Shown: positions 46,843 to 55,436 of the stretch, in pieces
Numbering within the stretch: position 1 is the stretch's first letter
Layout: every line of letters begins with the position of its first letter
DNA from: Antrihabitans auranticaus
GTDB lineage: Bacteria; Actinomycetota; Actinomycetes; Mycobacteriales; Mycobacteriaceae
Reading direction: 5' to 3'
Assembly: GCF_016481275.1 (NCBI RefSeq)
Contig: NZ_JAEMNW010000001.1
Location: forward strand, 1 to 64,000
Length of the DNA stretch: 64,000 nt
Notes under the pieces: generated by a model
Told to the model about the DNA's origin: nothing
Database searches by the model: none
What the model saw: only the letters and a program-made list of their open reading frames with translations
Position numbers and translations under genes: made by a program

Positions 46843-48999
46843 CTACTTCAGCCCGGCTGCGTCCATCCCGCGTAGCTCTTTCTTGAGGTCCTGAATTTCG
46901 TCTCGTAGCCGGCCGGCAAGCTCGAACTGCAGATCGCGGGCAGCATTCATCATCTGATCGGTCAGTGACTTGACGAGGTCGGCCAGTTCGGAGCGCGGCA
47001 TCGACTTCACGTCTCGGCCCTCGAACACACCCGCACTGACCGCGCGGCCGGGCTCGCCCTGTGCACGGCGACCACGGCTCGCATTGCGTCCCGAACCACC
47101 GATCGCGACATCGGTATCCTCGGCTTCCTCGTAGACCTGATCGAGAATGTCCGCGATCTTCTTCCGCAGCGGCTGCGGATCGACACCCATCGCCTTGTTG
47201 TAGGCAACCTGCTTTTCGCGGCGGCGGTCCGTTTCCTCGATAGCGATCGCCATCGAGTCGGTGATCTTGTCCGCATACATGTGGACCTCACCGGAAACGT
47301 TGCGAGCCGCGCGACCGATCGTCTGGATCAAGCTCGTGCTGCTTCGCAGGAACCCTTCCTTGTCAGCGTCGAGAATTGCGACCAGGGAGACCTCGGGGAG
47401 GTCGAGGCCCTCGCGGAGCAGGTTGATGCCGATCAGAACGTCGTACTCCCCCAGCCGCAATTGCCTAAGCAGTTCGACACGGCGAAGCGTGTCGATCTCC
47501 GAATGCAGGTAGCGGACCCGAATACCCAGTTGCAGGAGGTAATCGGTGAGGTCCTCGGCCATCTTCTTGGTCAGCGTCGTGACCAAGATTCGCTCGTCCT
47601 TGTCAGCGCGCTGCCTGATCTCGTGAATCAGATCGTCGATCTGACCCTTCGTCGGTTTGACCACGACCTTCGGATCGATGAGTCCGGTCGGCCGAATGAC
47701 CTGCTCGACGAACTCGCCACCGGCCTGCCCCATCTCGTAATTGCCTGGAGTCGCCGACAGGTACACGACCTGACCGATGCGGTTGGCGAACTCTTCCCAG
47801 GTGAGCGGCCGGTTGTCGACCGCCGACGGCAGACGGAAACCGAACTCGACGAGGTTGCGCTTGCGCGACATATCGCCCTCGTACATGCCGCCGATCTGCG
47901 GAACCGTCACGTGTGACTCGTCGATCACGAGCAAAAAGTCTTCGGGGAAGTAATCGATGAGCGTGGCAGGTGCCGACCCTGCCGACCTGCCGTCGATGTG
48001 CCGGGAATAGTTCTCGATTCCCGAGCAGAACCCGACTTGCCGGATCATCTCCAGGTCGTACTGGGTCCGCATTCGCAACCGCTGCGCTTCGAGGAGTTTG
48101 CCCTGCTTCTCCAACTCGGCCAGGCGCTCGGTCAACTCGGTCTCGATGTCCCGAACCGCCCGTTCCATGCGCTCGGGCCCTGCCACGTAGTGGGTAGCGG
48201 GGAAGATCCGCAACGCCTGCACCTGGCGAACCACATCGCCTGTGAGCGGATGAAGGTAGTACAGCGCCTCGATCTCGTCGCCGAAGAACTCGATCCGGAC
48301 CGCCAGTTCCTCGTAGGACGGGATGATCTCGACCGTGTCCCCACGGACACGAAACGAACCACGCACGAACGACAGGTCGTTGCGCGTGTATTGAACGTCG
48401 ACCAGCAGCCGCAGCAGTGCGTCCCGGTCGATGTTCGCTCCGACCTCGAGCTGCACCGACCTGTCCAGGTAGGACTGCGGAGTGCCCAGACCGTAGATGC
48501 AGGACACCGAGGCGACCACCACGACATCGCGGCGTGACAGCAGACTCGAGGTCGCCGAGTGCCGGAGGCGCTCGACGTCGTCGTTGACCGAGCTGTCCTT
48601 CTCGATGTAGGTATCGGTCTGCGCGATGTACGCCTCGGGCTGGTAGTAGTCGTAGTAGGAGACGAAGTACTCGACTGCGTTGTGCGGCAACATCTCTCGC
48701 AGCTCGTTCGCGAGCTGCGCGGCGAGCGTCTTGTTCGGCGCCATCACCAAGGTCGGGCGTTGCAGCTTCTCGATCAACCAGGCCGTCGTTGCGGACTTGC
48801 CTGTGCCGGTCGCGCCCATCAGGACGACGTCCTTTTCGCCGGACGTGATGCGCCGCTCGAGCTCCGCGATGGCCTGCGGCTGGTCGCCGGCAGGCTGATG
48901 GTCGCTGACGACCGTGAACTCACCGCCGGTGCGCTCTATGAGGTCGCCGACCGGCCTGTGCTCGGAGTGTGCGATCGGGTATTCGGTAGCAAACGCCAT
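46843..48999 (-). CDS. uvrB: excinuclease ABC subunit B
   Basis: Damage-verifying helicase-like subunit of nucleotide excision repair. The 718-residue protein has Walker [12 protein letters not shown], the tyrosine-rich beta-hairpin [15 protein letters not shown], helicase motifs [17 protein letters not shown] and [10 protein letters not shown], and a C-terminal UVR domain ([20 protein letters not shown]). The ATG at 48999 is chosen; the frame is open upstream, where it is antisense to the DUF402 gene, and an ATG at 49035 is possible. No LexA box found in the short upstream gap. Confidence 0.98.
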   Translation of the reverse strand: MAFATEYPIAHSEHRPVGDLIERTGGEFTVVSDHQPAGDQPQAIAELERRITSGEKDVVLMGATGTGKSATTAWLIEKLQRPTLVMAPNKTLAAQLANELREMLPHNAVEYFVSYYDYYQPEAYIAQTDTYIEKDSSVNDDVERLRHSATSSLLSRRDVVVVASVSCIYGLGTPQSYLDRSVQLEVGANIDRDALLRLLVDVQYTRNDLSFVRGSFRVRGDTVEIIPSYEELAVRIEFFGDEIEALYYLHPLTGDVVRQVQALRIFPATHYVAGPERMERAVRDIETELTERLAELEKQGKLLEAQRLRMRTQYDLEMIRQVGFCSGIENYSRHIDGRSAGSAPATLIDYFPEDFLLVIDESHVTVPQIGGMYEGDMSRKRNLVEFGFRLPSAVDNRPLTWEEFANRIGQVVYLSATPGNYEMGQAGGEFVEQVIRPTGLIDPKVVVKPTKGQIDDLIHEIRQRADKDERILVTTLTKKMAEDLTDYLLQLGIRVRYLHSEIDTLRRVELLRQLRLGEYDVLIGINLLREGLDLPEVSLVAILDADKEGFLRSSTSLIQTIGRAARNVSGEVHMYADKITDSMAIAIEETDRRREKQVAYNKAMGVDPQPLRKKIADILDQVYEEAEDTDVAIGGSGRNASRGRRAQGEPGRAVSAGVFEGRDVKSMPRSELADLVKSLTDQMMNAARDLQFELAGRLRDEIQDLKKELRGMDAAGLK

Positions 49000-49077
49000 A
49001 CAGAACAGCGTAGGCGGACCCACCGACAGGTTCATTCCCGCCGACAAAACGACGGCCGCCCTGTAGCTTCGGGAGTC

Positions 49078-49617
49078 GTGGTACCCGTGCACAGACCGAA
49101 GGTCGAATTCTTCGACGTCGAAAACGGAACGAACACCGACCCGAAGGGCTTCGTCCGTGAGGTCGAGCGGTATCGAGTCGAGCCGTGGGGCCTGTACATG
49201 GCCCGACACAGCGACCACCACGCGTTCCACTACCTCGAGTCCTGGCTGATTCCGGCCCTCGGCGTCCGAGTGTCGATCTTTCACTACAAGCCCGAGCATC
49301 GCCGTGATCAGGACTATTACGTCGACATCGGCGAATTCACCACCGGTGCCACCGTCTGGAAGGCGGTCGACCACTACCTCGATCTGGTTGTGCGGACCGG
49401 TCGCGACATCGAACTACTGGACGTGGACGAGCTGATCGAAGCCCGAGCGGCGGGCCTGATCAGCACCGCCGATACCCACAAGGCGATCGAACTCGCAGTC
49501 GCAGCCGTCGACGGCATCGCCAGCCACGGTCACAACCTCGACAGTTGGCTGGCCTCGCACGGAATGCACGTCACCTGGGCTACATCGATCGCGCAACCCA
49601 CTTCGGGAGCTCCTTAG
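49078..49617 (+). CDS. DUF402 family protein (Rv1632c-like)
   Basis: 179-residue protein with the DUF402 core [42 protein letters not shown] and [22 protein letters not shown]402 includes nucleotide diphosphate phosphatases in other bacteria, but the actinobacterial branch is uncharacterised. GTG at 49078 follows the -10-like TAGCTT (49064-49069), consistent with a leaderless mRNA; GTG at 49087 is an alternative. Overlaps the convergent crotonase by 38 bp. Confidence 0.85.
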   Translation: MVPVHRPKVEFFDVENGTNTDPKGFVREVERYRVEPWGLYMARHSDHHAFHYLESWLIPALGVRVSIFHYKPEHRRDQDYYVDIGEFTTGATVWKAVDHYLDLVVRTGRDIELLDVDELIEARAAGLISTADTHKAIELAVAAVDGIASHGHNLDSWLASHGMHVTWATSIAQPTSGAP

Positions 49618-50377
49618 CAGCCGCGGCCGCACGGGCGATCTTGTGGTTCTTGCCGAGGATCAACTTCAGCTGCAGCTGACTTTCGGTCCAGAACGCCGCC
49701 CGCGGAGATTCGGTCCACGTCTCGTGGAACAGCTTCTTGGTCGCCGCAATGGCATCGGGCGACTTCGCCACGATCTGGTGTGCGAGCTCGGTAGCACCGG
49801 CAAGCGGGTCCGAAGACACGTCCGTGACGAGTCCGTACCGCTTGGCACGCGCGCCGTCGAATATCTCCGCGGTCATCGTCAGGCGTTTGGCGACATCCAT
49901 CGGCACGAGTTCGCGCAGGGTCACCGAACCGGTCATGTCCGGAATCAACCCCCACTTGCCCTCCATGATCGAGAACTCGGTGTCGGGCGTCGTGAACCTG
50001 AAATCCGCAGCCAACGCGAGTTGCATCCCGCCACCGAAACAGTGCCCGCGGACGACGGCGATCACCGGCACAGGCAGCTCGCGCCAGCCCCAGCACGCCT
50101 TTTGGAAAGTGTTGGTGGTCTGGACAGGTAGCTTCGCGAAGCCTTTGATCTGGCCCATCTGGTCCTTGCCGACCGACGCAAAATCCAGTCCCGAGCAGAA
50201 CGACGTTCCCGCGCCCTGCAGGATGACCGCGCGGATCGATTTGTCCTTCGCAATTTCACCCGGCGTCGACGCCAAAGCCTGCAGCATCGGCAGATCCAGG
50301 GCATTGAGCTTGTCGGCGCGATTCAGAGTTGCGTACGCGATTCCGTCGACAACTTCGACGATGATTCGATCAGACAT
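49580..50377 (-). CDS. crotonase / enoyl-CoA hydratase-isomerase family protein
   Basis: 265-residue crotonase-fold protein. Oxyanion segments are LQGAGTSFCSGLDFASV and VRGHCFGGGMQLALAADFR. In the catalytic region the sequence WGLIPDMTGSVTL has an aspartate where hydratases have glutamate, so isomerase-type chemistry, as in dienoyl-CoA isomerases, is more likely than hydration. ATG start at 50377. Upstream lies a 217-bp non-coding gap with a structured element. Confidence 0.9.
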   Translation of the reverse strand: MSDRIIVEVVDGIAYATLNRADKLNALDLPMLQALASTPGEIAKDKSIRAVILQGAGTSFCSGLDFASVGKDQMGQIKGFAKLPVQTTNTFQKACWGWRELPVPVIAVVRGHCFGGGMQLALAADFRFTTPDTEFSIMEGKWGLIPDMTGSVTLRELVPMDVAKRLTMTAEIFDGARAKRYGLVTDVSSDPLAGATELAHQIVAKSPDAIAATKKLFHETWTESPRAAFWTESQLQLKLILGKNHKIARAAAAAKELPKWVARSM

Positions 50378-50508
50378 TCGGCAACCCTAGCGGGACCGGT
50401 CGTCGTCGGCGTACTCGCGTTGGCGCGGTACCAGCGGCAGTACTCAGTTACATCAGGCCGCTCGACGCGGACGGCGGATCCGGTGGCGTTGTCGGCCGCG
50501 GCTTCTGC

Positions 50509-50589
50509 TCAGCCGCACCCCCTTTCGGGGCAGAGACGGCGTGTCGCTCGGCGAGTCCTGGTGCGACTCCCGAGCCGGCGTGCGGCTGA
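50509..50589. other. 81-bp three-way-junction inverted-repeat element after coaE
   Basis: TCAGCCGCAC (50509-50518) and GTGCGGCTGA (50580-50589) are perfect 10-bp arms enclosing two hairpins: CCCC-tttc-GGGG (50519-50530) and CTCGG-c-GAGTC / GACTC-CCGAG (50547-50574, 7-nt loop). On the minus strand it begins 5 bp after the coaE stop. It could be a processed 3' RNA, a complex terminator or a mobile palindromic element. It does not match a tRNA: the T-loop and acceptor rules fail. The rest of 50378-50508 shows only short GC-rich repeats. Confidence 0.65.
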
Positions 50590-50594
50590 AGGAG

Positions 50595-51797
50595 TCACGG
50601 TGTTCCGTTCTCGCTGTCAGCCCATGTGAGAGCGCGAACGTATGCGGAATCGAACCACGGTTCTTTCGCTTCGACATATGCGTCGATCGCCGACGAGTAA
50701 TCCGGGAATTTCCGTGCGGCAGCGGCTGCGGCTCGTTTCACTTCGAGGTACTCGTCGCGAACGGCGGGCTCCGCACGCAACCAATCACGGAATACGAGAG
50801 CGAACCGTTGATTTGGCCAACCATCTACGCGCACATGAATATTCACCGGCCGACCGGGGTCGGCGCCACCATGAATTCGCTTTGCCCATATGGCAGGGTC
50901 GTCGTCGGCGGGTTTCGGGCTGTCGCCCATTATCTTTTCGATTCTCGGAAAGCCGCCGCTCGCAAGCGGTTCCGCCAACGCGTCCGCAGCGGCGAGGTCC
51001 GCAACGGTCACCTGAATATCCAGCACATCTTTCGCTGGTAATCCCGCAACCGCGGTAGACCCGACGTGGTCGATGCGCGAAGCGGTACCGCCACACAAAA
51101 CCCGCAGGCGCGCGATCAGACGCTGCGCCTGAGAAGGCCACTCCGGGTCGGCCGGTACCAGCGCCGGCATCGTCCGAACCACCGATCCGGACTGAATGTT
51201 TCGGGCGAAGGGCACCAACCGGTCCTCCCACAACGACTCGACCTCGCCGTCGATCGACCCTTCCGGTCCACTGTTGTCGAGCCACACGTCGGCCACGGCG
51301 CGGCGCTGCTCATCTGTCGCCTGCGCGCTGATCCGCGCCCGCGCATCCGCTTCGGGAACACCACGCGATTGCGCCAACCGCTGGACCCGTTCCTCGGCGT
51401 CGACATGAACGACGACAACAAGATTGAACAACGGAGCCAAACCGTTCTCTACGAGCAACGGAATATCCTGCACGACAATGCCGTCGGCGGGCGCGGAGTT
51501 GATCAGTTCCGCGGTTCGCTTGCCCACCAATGGATGCACTATCGAGTTGAGCTTTTTCCGGGATTCCTCGTCACCGAAAGCCTTTGCTGCCAACGCAGGT
51601 CGATTCAGGCTGCCGTCGTCCTGCAGAACCTCGGTACCGAATGCGTCGACCACTGCCGCCAGCCCCGGCGTTCCAGGTTCCACAACCTCGCGGGCAATAA
51701 GATCCGAATCGACTATTACTGCGCCACAGCGCGACAGCACTTTCGAAACGGTCGATTTCCCGGCGCCCATGCCACCCGTCAAGCCAATTCTCAACAC
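50595..51797 (-). CDS. coaE: dephospho-CoA kinase with C-terminal GrpB/UPF0157 domain
   Basis: Last step of CoA synthesis. Residues 1-200 are the kinase: P-loop GLTGGMGAGKST, VQDIPLLVENG and lid region RISAQATDEQRRAVADVWLDN. Residues about 210-400 are a GrpB-type nucleotidyltransferase-fold domain with HVGSTAVAGLPAKDVLDIQV and NIHVRVDG. The same two-domain architecture is found in M. tuberculosis CoaE (Rv1631). The role of the second domain is unclear; a regulatory or folding role has been suggested in mycobacteria. Start ATG at 51797. Confidence 0.96.
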   Translation of the reverse strand: MLRIGLTGGMGAGKSTVSKVLSRCGAVIVDSDLIAREVVEPGTPGLAAVVDAFGTEVLQDDGSLNRPALAAKAFGDEESRKKLNSIVHPLVGKRTAELINSAPADGIVVQDIPLLVENGLAPLFNLVVVVHVDAEERVQRLAQSRGVPEADARARISAQATDEQRRAVADVWLDNSGPEGSIDGEVESLWEDRLVPFARNIQSGSVVRTMPALVPADPEWPSQAQRLIARLRVLCGGTASRIDHVGSTAVAGLPAKDVLDIQVTVADLAAADALAEPLASGGFPRIEKIMGDSPKPADDDPAIWAKRIHGGADPGRPVNIHVRVDGWPNQRFALVFRDWLRAEPAVRDEYLEVKRAAAAAARKFPDYSSAIDAYVEAKEPWFDSAYVRALTWADSENGTP

Positions 51798-51920
51798 GCA
51801 TTCAGTCTCTCATTACGACACGCCGCTAGCACACCAGTCCCAAATACACCTGGTTTCCCAGCGTGTCGGTTATGTTGCACGTGGCGAGCCAGGCCAACCG
51901 TTCACTAACAAAGGAAAACC

Positions 51921-52133
51921 ATGCGAAGCAATAGACACCAGGACGGTCGGCACCGCCTGGGCATGCCTAACGGCGTGCATTGCATCATGATCCCTGCGGT
52001 GGCCGACGCCCTCGCGGAGCATCGTCGCAACTGGTTCACGTCGCTCATCAACCCCGCTCGCCACAGCTTCGCAGGAATGCGCAAGCGCAGCGTGTCCGCA
52101 TCGAACTACTGGGTGCCCGCGACAGCCAGCTGA
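51921..52133 (+). CDS. small basic protein of unknown function
   Basis: 70-residue frame, not recognised. Evidence for coding: an AAAGGA ribosome-binding site 5 bp before the ATG, G/C at most third codon positions as in real genes here, and a strong terminator hairpin 20 bp after the stop. The sequence is basic and histidine-rich at the N-terminus, with VHCIMIPAVADALAEHRRNW in the middle and no signal peptide. It lies alone between coaE and rpsA, in the opposite direction to both. Confidence 0.5.
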   Translation: MRSNRHQDGRHRLGMPNGVHCIMIPAVADALAEHRRNWFTSLINPARHSFAGMRKRSVSASNYWVPATAS

Positions 52134-52153
52134 ACTAGAGCGATGCCGAACAT

Positions 52154-52179
52154 GGCCCAGTCCCACTAGGGGCTGGGCC
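52154..52179 (+). terminator. terminator of the small ORF
   Basis: GGCCCAG (52154-52160) pairs with CTGGGCC (52173-52179), extended by an inner TCCC/GGGG, then GTATTTGT. The position suits termination of the 51921-52133 gene. Confidence 0.6.
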
Positions 52180-52192
52180 GTATTTGTCCACA

Positions 52193-52232
52193 GTGCTGAA
52201 TTGTCCTCCGCTGTGCCGAATTGCCCTCCGCG
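52193..52232. repeat. 20-bp imperfect tandem repeat
   Basis: Two adjacent 20-bp units (52193-52212 and 52213-52232) match at 17 of 20 positions, each containing GAATTG followed by CCTCCGC. They lie between two terminators in the rpsA downstream region. No function suggested. Confidence 0.6.
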
Positions 52233-52282
52233 TCGCTCCCGGCTGGCGTGTCCGAGACCCAACCAGTGTCAGCCCAAAGACA

Positions 52283-52314
52283 AAGGCCCCGATCCGTTTC
52301 CGGATCGGGGCCTT
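52283..52314 (-). terminator. rpsA terminator
   Basis: AAGGCCCCGATCC and its perfect 13-bp complement with a 6-nt loop, 17 bp past the rpsA stop on the minus strand, followed by TTTGTCTTT. A textbook intrinsic terminator. Confidence 0.85.
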
Positions 52315-52330
52315 CAGGTTCTAGCAGCTA

Positions 52331-53809
52331 TCAGGCGTTGCCCGACAGCTTCTCGCGCAGTGCAGCGAGCTGTGCGTCGCTGGCAAGCGAGCCGCCGGCC
52401 GACTCAGGAGCCGACGAGGTGGCAGCTGCGCCACCTTCGGCGGAACCGGTCTCCGAGGAGTAACCGGCTGCTGCCTGGGCAGCTTCGGCGGCCTCGTCGG
52501 CAGCCATCTTCTCCATCTGAGCGGTGTGCATCTTGTGGCGACGCTCGGCCTCGGCGTACCGGCCTTCCCACTCTTCACGCTGCTTGTCGAAGCCTTCGAT
52601 CCAGTCGTTGGTCTCGGAGTCGAAGCCCTCGGGGAAGATGTAGTTGCCGGCCTCGTCGTAGCTGTCCGCCATGCCGTACTTCGACGGATCGAACTCGGCG
52701 TGGTAGTCCTCGTTGGCCTGCTTGAGGCTCAGCGAGATGCGGCGACGCTCGAGGTCGATGTCGATGACCTTGACCATCGCATCGTCGCCAACGCCGACGA
52801 CCTGGTCCGGGACCTCCACGTGGCGCTCGGCCAGCTCGGAGATGTGCACGAGGCCCTCGATGCCCTCTTCGACCCGAACGAACGCACCGAACGGAACGAG
52901 CTTGGTGACCTTGCCCGGGACGATCTGGCCGATCGCGTGGGTCCGGGCGAACTGACGCCACGGATCTTCCTGCGTCGCCTTGAGCGACAGCGAGACACGC
53001 TCGCGGTCCAGGTCGACGTCGAGAACCTCGACGGTGACCTCGTTGCCGACCTCGACAACCTCGGACGGATGGTCTATGTGCTTCCAAGACAGCTCGGAAA
53101 CGTGGACCAGACCGTCGACGCCGCCGAGATCGACGAACGCACCGAAGTTGACGATCGAGGAGACGACGCCCTTGCGGACCTGTCCCTTCTGGAGCTGGTG
53201 CAGGAACTCGCTGCGGACCTCGGACTGGGTCTGCTCCAACCATGCGCGACGCGACAGGACCACGTTGTTGCGATTCTTGTCGAGCTCGATGATCTTGGCC
53301 TCGATCTCCTTGCCGACGTACGGCTGGAGGTCACGGACACGACGCATCTCGACGAGCGAGGCGGGAAGGAAGCCACGGAGACCGATGTCGAGGATGAGAC
53401 CACCCTTGACGACCTCGATGACGGTGCCCTTGACGGCCTCGTCCTTCTCCTTGAGCTCCTCGATGGTGCCCCACGCGCGCTCGTACTGTGCACGCTTCTT
53501 CGAGAGGATCAGACGGCCTTCTTTGTCCTCTTTGGTGAGAACGAGGGCCTCGATCAGATCGCCCACGGAAACGACCTCGTTGGGGTCGACGTCGTGCTTG
53601 ATGGAAAGTTCTCGAGAAGGAATTACACCTTCAGTCTTGTAACCGATGTCGAGCAGAACCTCGTCGCGGTCGACCTTGACGATGGTGCCTTCGACGATGT
53701 CGCCATCGTTGAAGTACTTGATCGTTGCGTCGATGGCGGCGAGGAAGTCCTCGGCGGAGCCGATGTCGTTGACGGCTACCTGCGGCGAGGTGACGGTGGA
53801 TGAGGGCAT
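52331..53809 (-). CDS. rpsA: 30S ribosomal protein S1
   Basis: mRNA-binding ribosomal protein. The 492-residue protein has four S1 OB-fold repeats (about residues 35-105, 120-190, 210-280 and 295-365), for example GDIVEGTIVKVDRDEVLLDIGYK and RKGVVSSIVNFGAFVDLGGVDG, then an acidic alanine-rich tail ending in AALREKLSGNA. Four repeats rather than six is usual in actinobacteria. The ATG at 53809 is chosen by homology; the open frame upstream is not S1-like. Followed by a strong terminator. Confidence 0.97.
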   Translation of the reverse strand: MPSSTVTSPQVAVNDIGSAEDFLAAIDATIKYFNDGDIVEGTIVKVDRDEVLLDIGYKTEGVIPSRELSIKHDVDPNEVVSVGDLIEALVLTKEDKEGRLILSKKRAQYERAWGTIEELKEKDEAVKGTVIEVVKGGLILDIGLRGFLPASLVEMRRVRDLQPYVGKEIEAKIIELDKNRNNVVLSRRAWLEQTQSEVRSEFLHQLQKGQVRKGVVSSIVNFGAFVDLGGVDGLVHVSELSWKHIDHPSEVVEVGNEVTVEVLDVDLDRERVSLSLKATQEDPWRQFARTHAIGQIVPGKVTKLVPFGAFVRVEEGIEGLVHISELAERHVEVPDQVVGVGDDAMVKVIDIDLERRRISLSLKQANEDYHAEFDPSKYGMADSYDEAGNYIFPEGFDSETNDWIEGFDKQREEWEGRYAEAERRHKMHTAQMEKMAADEAAEAAQAAAGYSSETGSAEGGAAATSSAPESAGGSLASDAQLAALREKLSGNA

Positions 53810-53930
53810 GTGTTGAGTTGCTCCGGACGGATTGTAGGTAGGTTGGTGGGCGTTCGGTCGGACACGAACGTCGTTGCACCTGAACTGGCCATTTCTGAAC
53901 CAGCGCAGCACAAAGACACTCGCGGCTCAC

Positions 53931-53960
53931 AGGTTACGCGCCTCGATATGAGCGGGGCAA
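53931..53960 (-). promoter_or_regulatory. candidate rpsA promoter
   Basis: On the minus strand, TTGCCC (53955-53960) and TAACCT (53931-53936) are 18 bp apart, predicting a leader of about 115 nt before the rpsA ATG. Moderate match to consensus. Confidence 0.4.
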
Positions 53961-53994
53961 ACCGGGCGCGCCACCGGAGGCCTACTGTATTCGC

Positions 53995-54897
53995 GTGCCG
54001 AACGAGCCGATCGACGAGAAAACCCGCGAACGCCACGCTGACGCGCTCTCCGCGTTGGGCGCGGTCGGCGTGAGCCGCACCAAGATCGACTCGAAGTCGA
54101 GCGAGCGCGCAAGCCGCGTCTGGTGGGACGCCGACGCGACCGACTACCACCGGACCCATGGCGATTTTCTCGGTGTCGACTCCGAACACGGCGAGTTCGT
54201 CTGGTGCCCGGAAGGCCTGCACGAGGGCGATGTGCACTTGCTCGGTGAGATCGTCGGCAAGCGGATCCTCGAGATCGGGTGCGGTTCAGCGCCCTGTTCG
54301 CGCTGGTTGGCGGCGTCGGGGGCGCACCCCGTCGGGCTCGATCTGTCCATGGGGATGCTGGCCAGGGGACGTGAAGCGATGCAGCATGGCCCACGGGTAC
54401 CGCTGGTCCAAGCCGGAGCCGAGTCGCTGCCGTTTGCCGACGAGTCCTTCGACCTGGCCTGCTCGGCCTTCGGCGCCGTCCCCTTCGTCGCGGATTCGGC
54501 GCGGGTCATGCGCGAGGTCGCCCGGGTGCTGCGCCCGGGCGGGCGCTGGGTGTTCTCGGTGAACCACCCGATGCGCTGGATCTTCCCCGACGATCCGGGC
54601 GAAGCAGGGTTGACAGCCACCATCTCGTACTTCGATCGCAGCCCCTATGTAGAAGTAGATGCCGAGGGCACGCCGACCTACGTCGAGCACCACAGAACCG
54701 TCGGTGATCGGGTCCGTGAACTCGTCGCGGCCGGCTTCGTCGTTGTCGACATCGTCGAACCGGACTGGCCCGAATGGCTCGACCGCGAATGGGGCCAATG
54801 GAGCCCACTGCGCGGCGAACTGTTTCCGGGAACGGCGATCTTCGTCGCCGAGCTGCCTTATCGATCCCCGCTGCGGCCGACCACGCGTCGACGCTGA
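53995..54897 (+). CDS. class I SAM-dependent methyltransferase
   Basis: 300 residues. SAM-binding motif I is ILEIGCGSAPCSRWLAASG, followed by GLDLSMGMLARG, ESLPFADESFDLACSAFGA and VLRPGGRWVFSVNHPM. The N-terminal SRVWWDADATDYHRTHGDFLG is a conserved actinobacterial feature. The methylated substrate is unknown. GTG start at 53995 with a -10-like TACTGT 6 bp upstream suggests a leaderless mRNA. Divergent from rpsA; the 3' end overlaps the convergent DUF6194 gene by 40 bp. Confidence 0.88.
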   Translation: MPNEPIDEKTRERHADALSALGAVGVSRTKIDSKSSERASRVWWDADATDYHRTHGDFLGVDSEHGEFVWCPEGLHEGDVHLLGEIVGKRILEIGCGSAPCSRWLAASGAHPVGLDLSMGMLARGREAMQHGPRVPLVQAGAESLPFADESFDLACSAFGAVPFVADSARVMREVARVLRPGGRWVFSVNHPMRWIFPDDPGEAGLTATISYFDRSPYVEVDAEGTPTYVEHHRTVGDRVRELVAAGFVVVDIVEPDWPEWLDREWGQWSPLRGELFPGTAIFVAELPYRSPLRPTTRRR

Positions 54898-55301
54898 GTG
54901 TCGTATGCGGAGCGCAGGAGGTCGGCGACTGTCGCCGATGTCCGATCAGCCGGTACAACCACCGCGAGCCAACCGGCCGCTGCATAGACGGGATGCGGCC
55001 GCATAACGTCGGCTTCGGCGAAGTCGCCGCCTGTGGTCAGCTCTGCCAATCTCGCGCGGCCGACGTTGATGTTCACTCGCCACCGGCCATCTGGGTCCAG
55101 ATCGGACTGCGTGTCACCGGGATAGTTCTTGGTGACGATGGTCGCGAACGGCTGCATGTTCGCCGGGACTTCTCCGTCCGGTGCGTAATAGAAGAAGTAG
55201 TCACCCCACGCGATCTCCGGAGCGGAGCTTCCGGCGGCCGGCGCCAGGACAAGCACCCCTTCCAGCGAGCGGACCTCCTCGAGAATCTGTTCCATACTCA
55301 T
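54858..55301 (-). CDS. DUF6194-like protein
   Basis: 147 residues, matching a family of uncharacterised actinobacterial proteins (DUF6194 as I recall it). Features: IAWGDYFFYYAPDGEVP, FATIVTKNYPGDTQSDLD and RWRVNINVGRARLAEL, with a C-terminal segment HPVYAAAGWLAVVVPAD. It looks like a compact single-domain cytoplasmic protein, perhaps related to the MmcQ/YjbR type. Start ATG at 55301 (or 55295). Function unknown. Confidence 0.75.
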   Translation of the reverse strand: MSMEQILEEVRSLEGVLVLAPAAGSSAPEIAWGDYFFYYAPDGEVPANMQPFATIVTKNYPGDTQSDLDPDGRWRVNINVGRARLAELTTGGDFAEADVMRPHPVYAAAGWLAVVVPADRTSATVADLLRSAYDTQRRRVVGRSGDR

Positions 55302-55436
55302 GGTTCAAGCCTATGGTCGAAGTGCGTATGGAGGGATCGACGATCAACAGCGCTTTGTTCAGAGCGGGCACCGATATAGCAAACCTGTTGAGCGAAACAG
55401 TTCTTTCTGCGGACCATCACATCTAGGGTTCGCGGA

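Noticed and set aside
50540-50589. Possible tRNA (a 5-bp stem with 7-nt loop near GGTGCGACTCCC)
   Set aside because: The loop lacks the TTCRA pattern, and no acceptor, D or anticodon arms can be built around it. Treated instead as a three-way-junction element.
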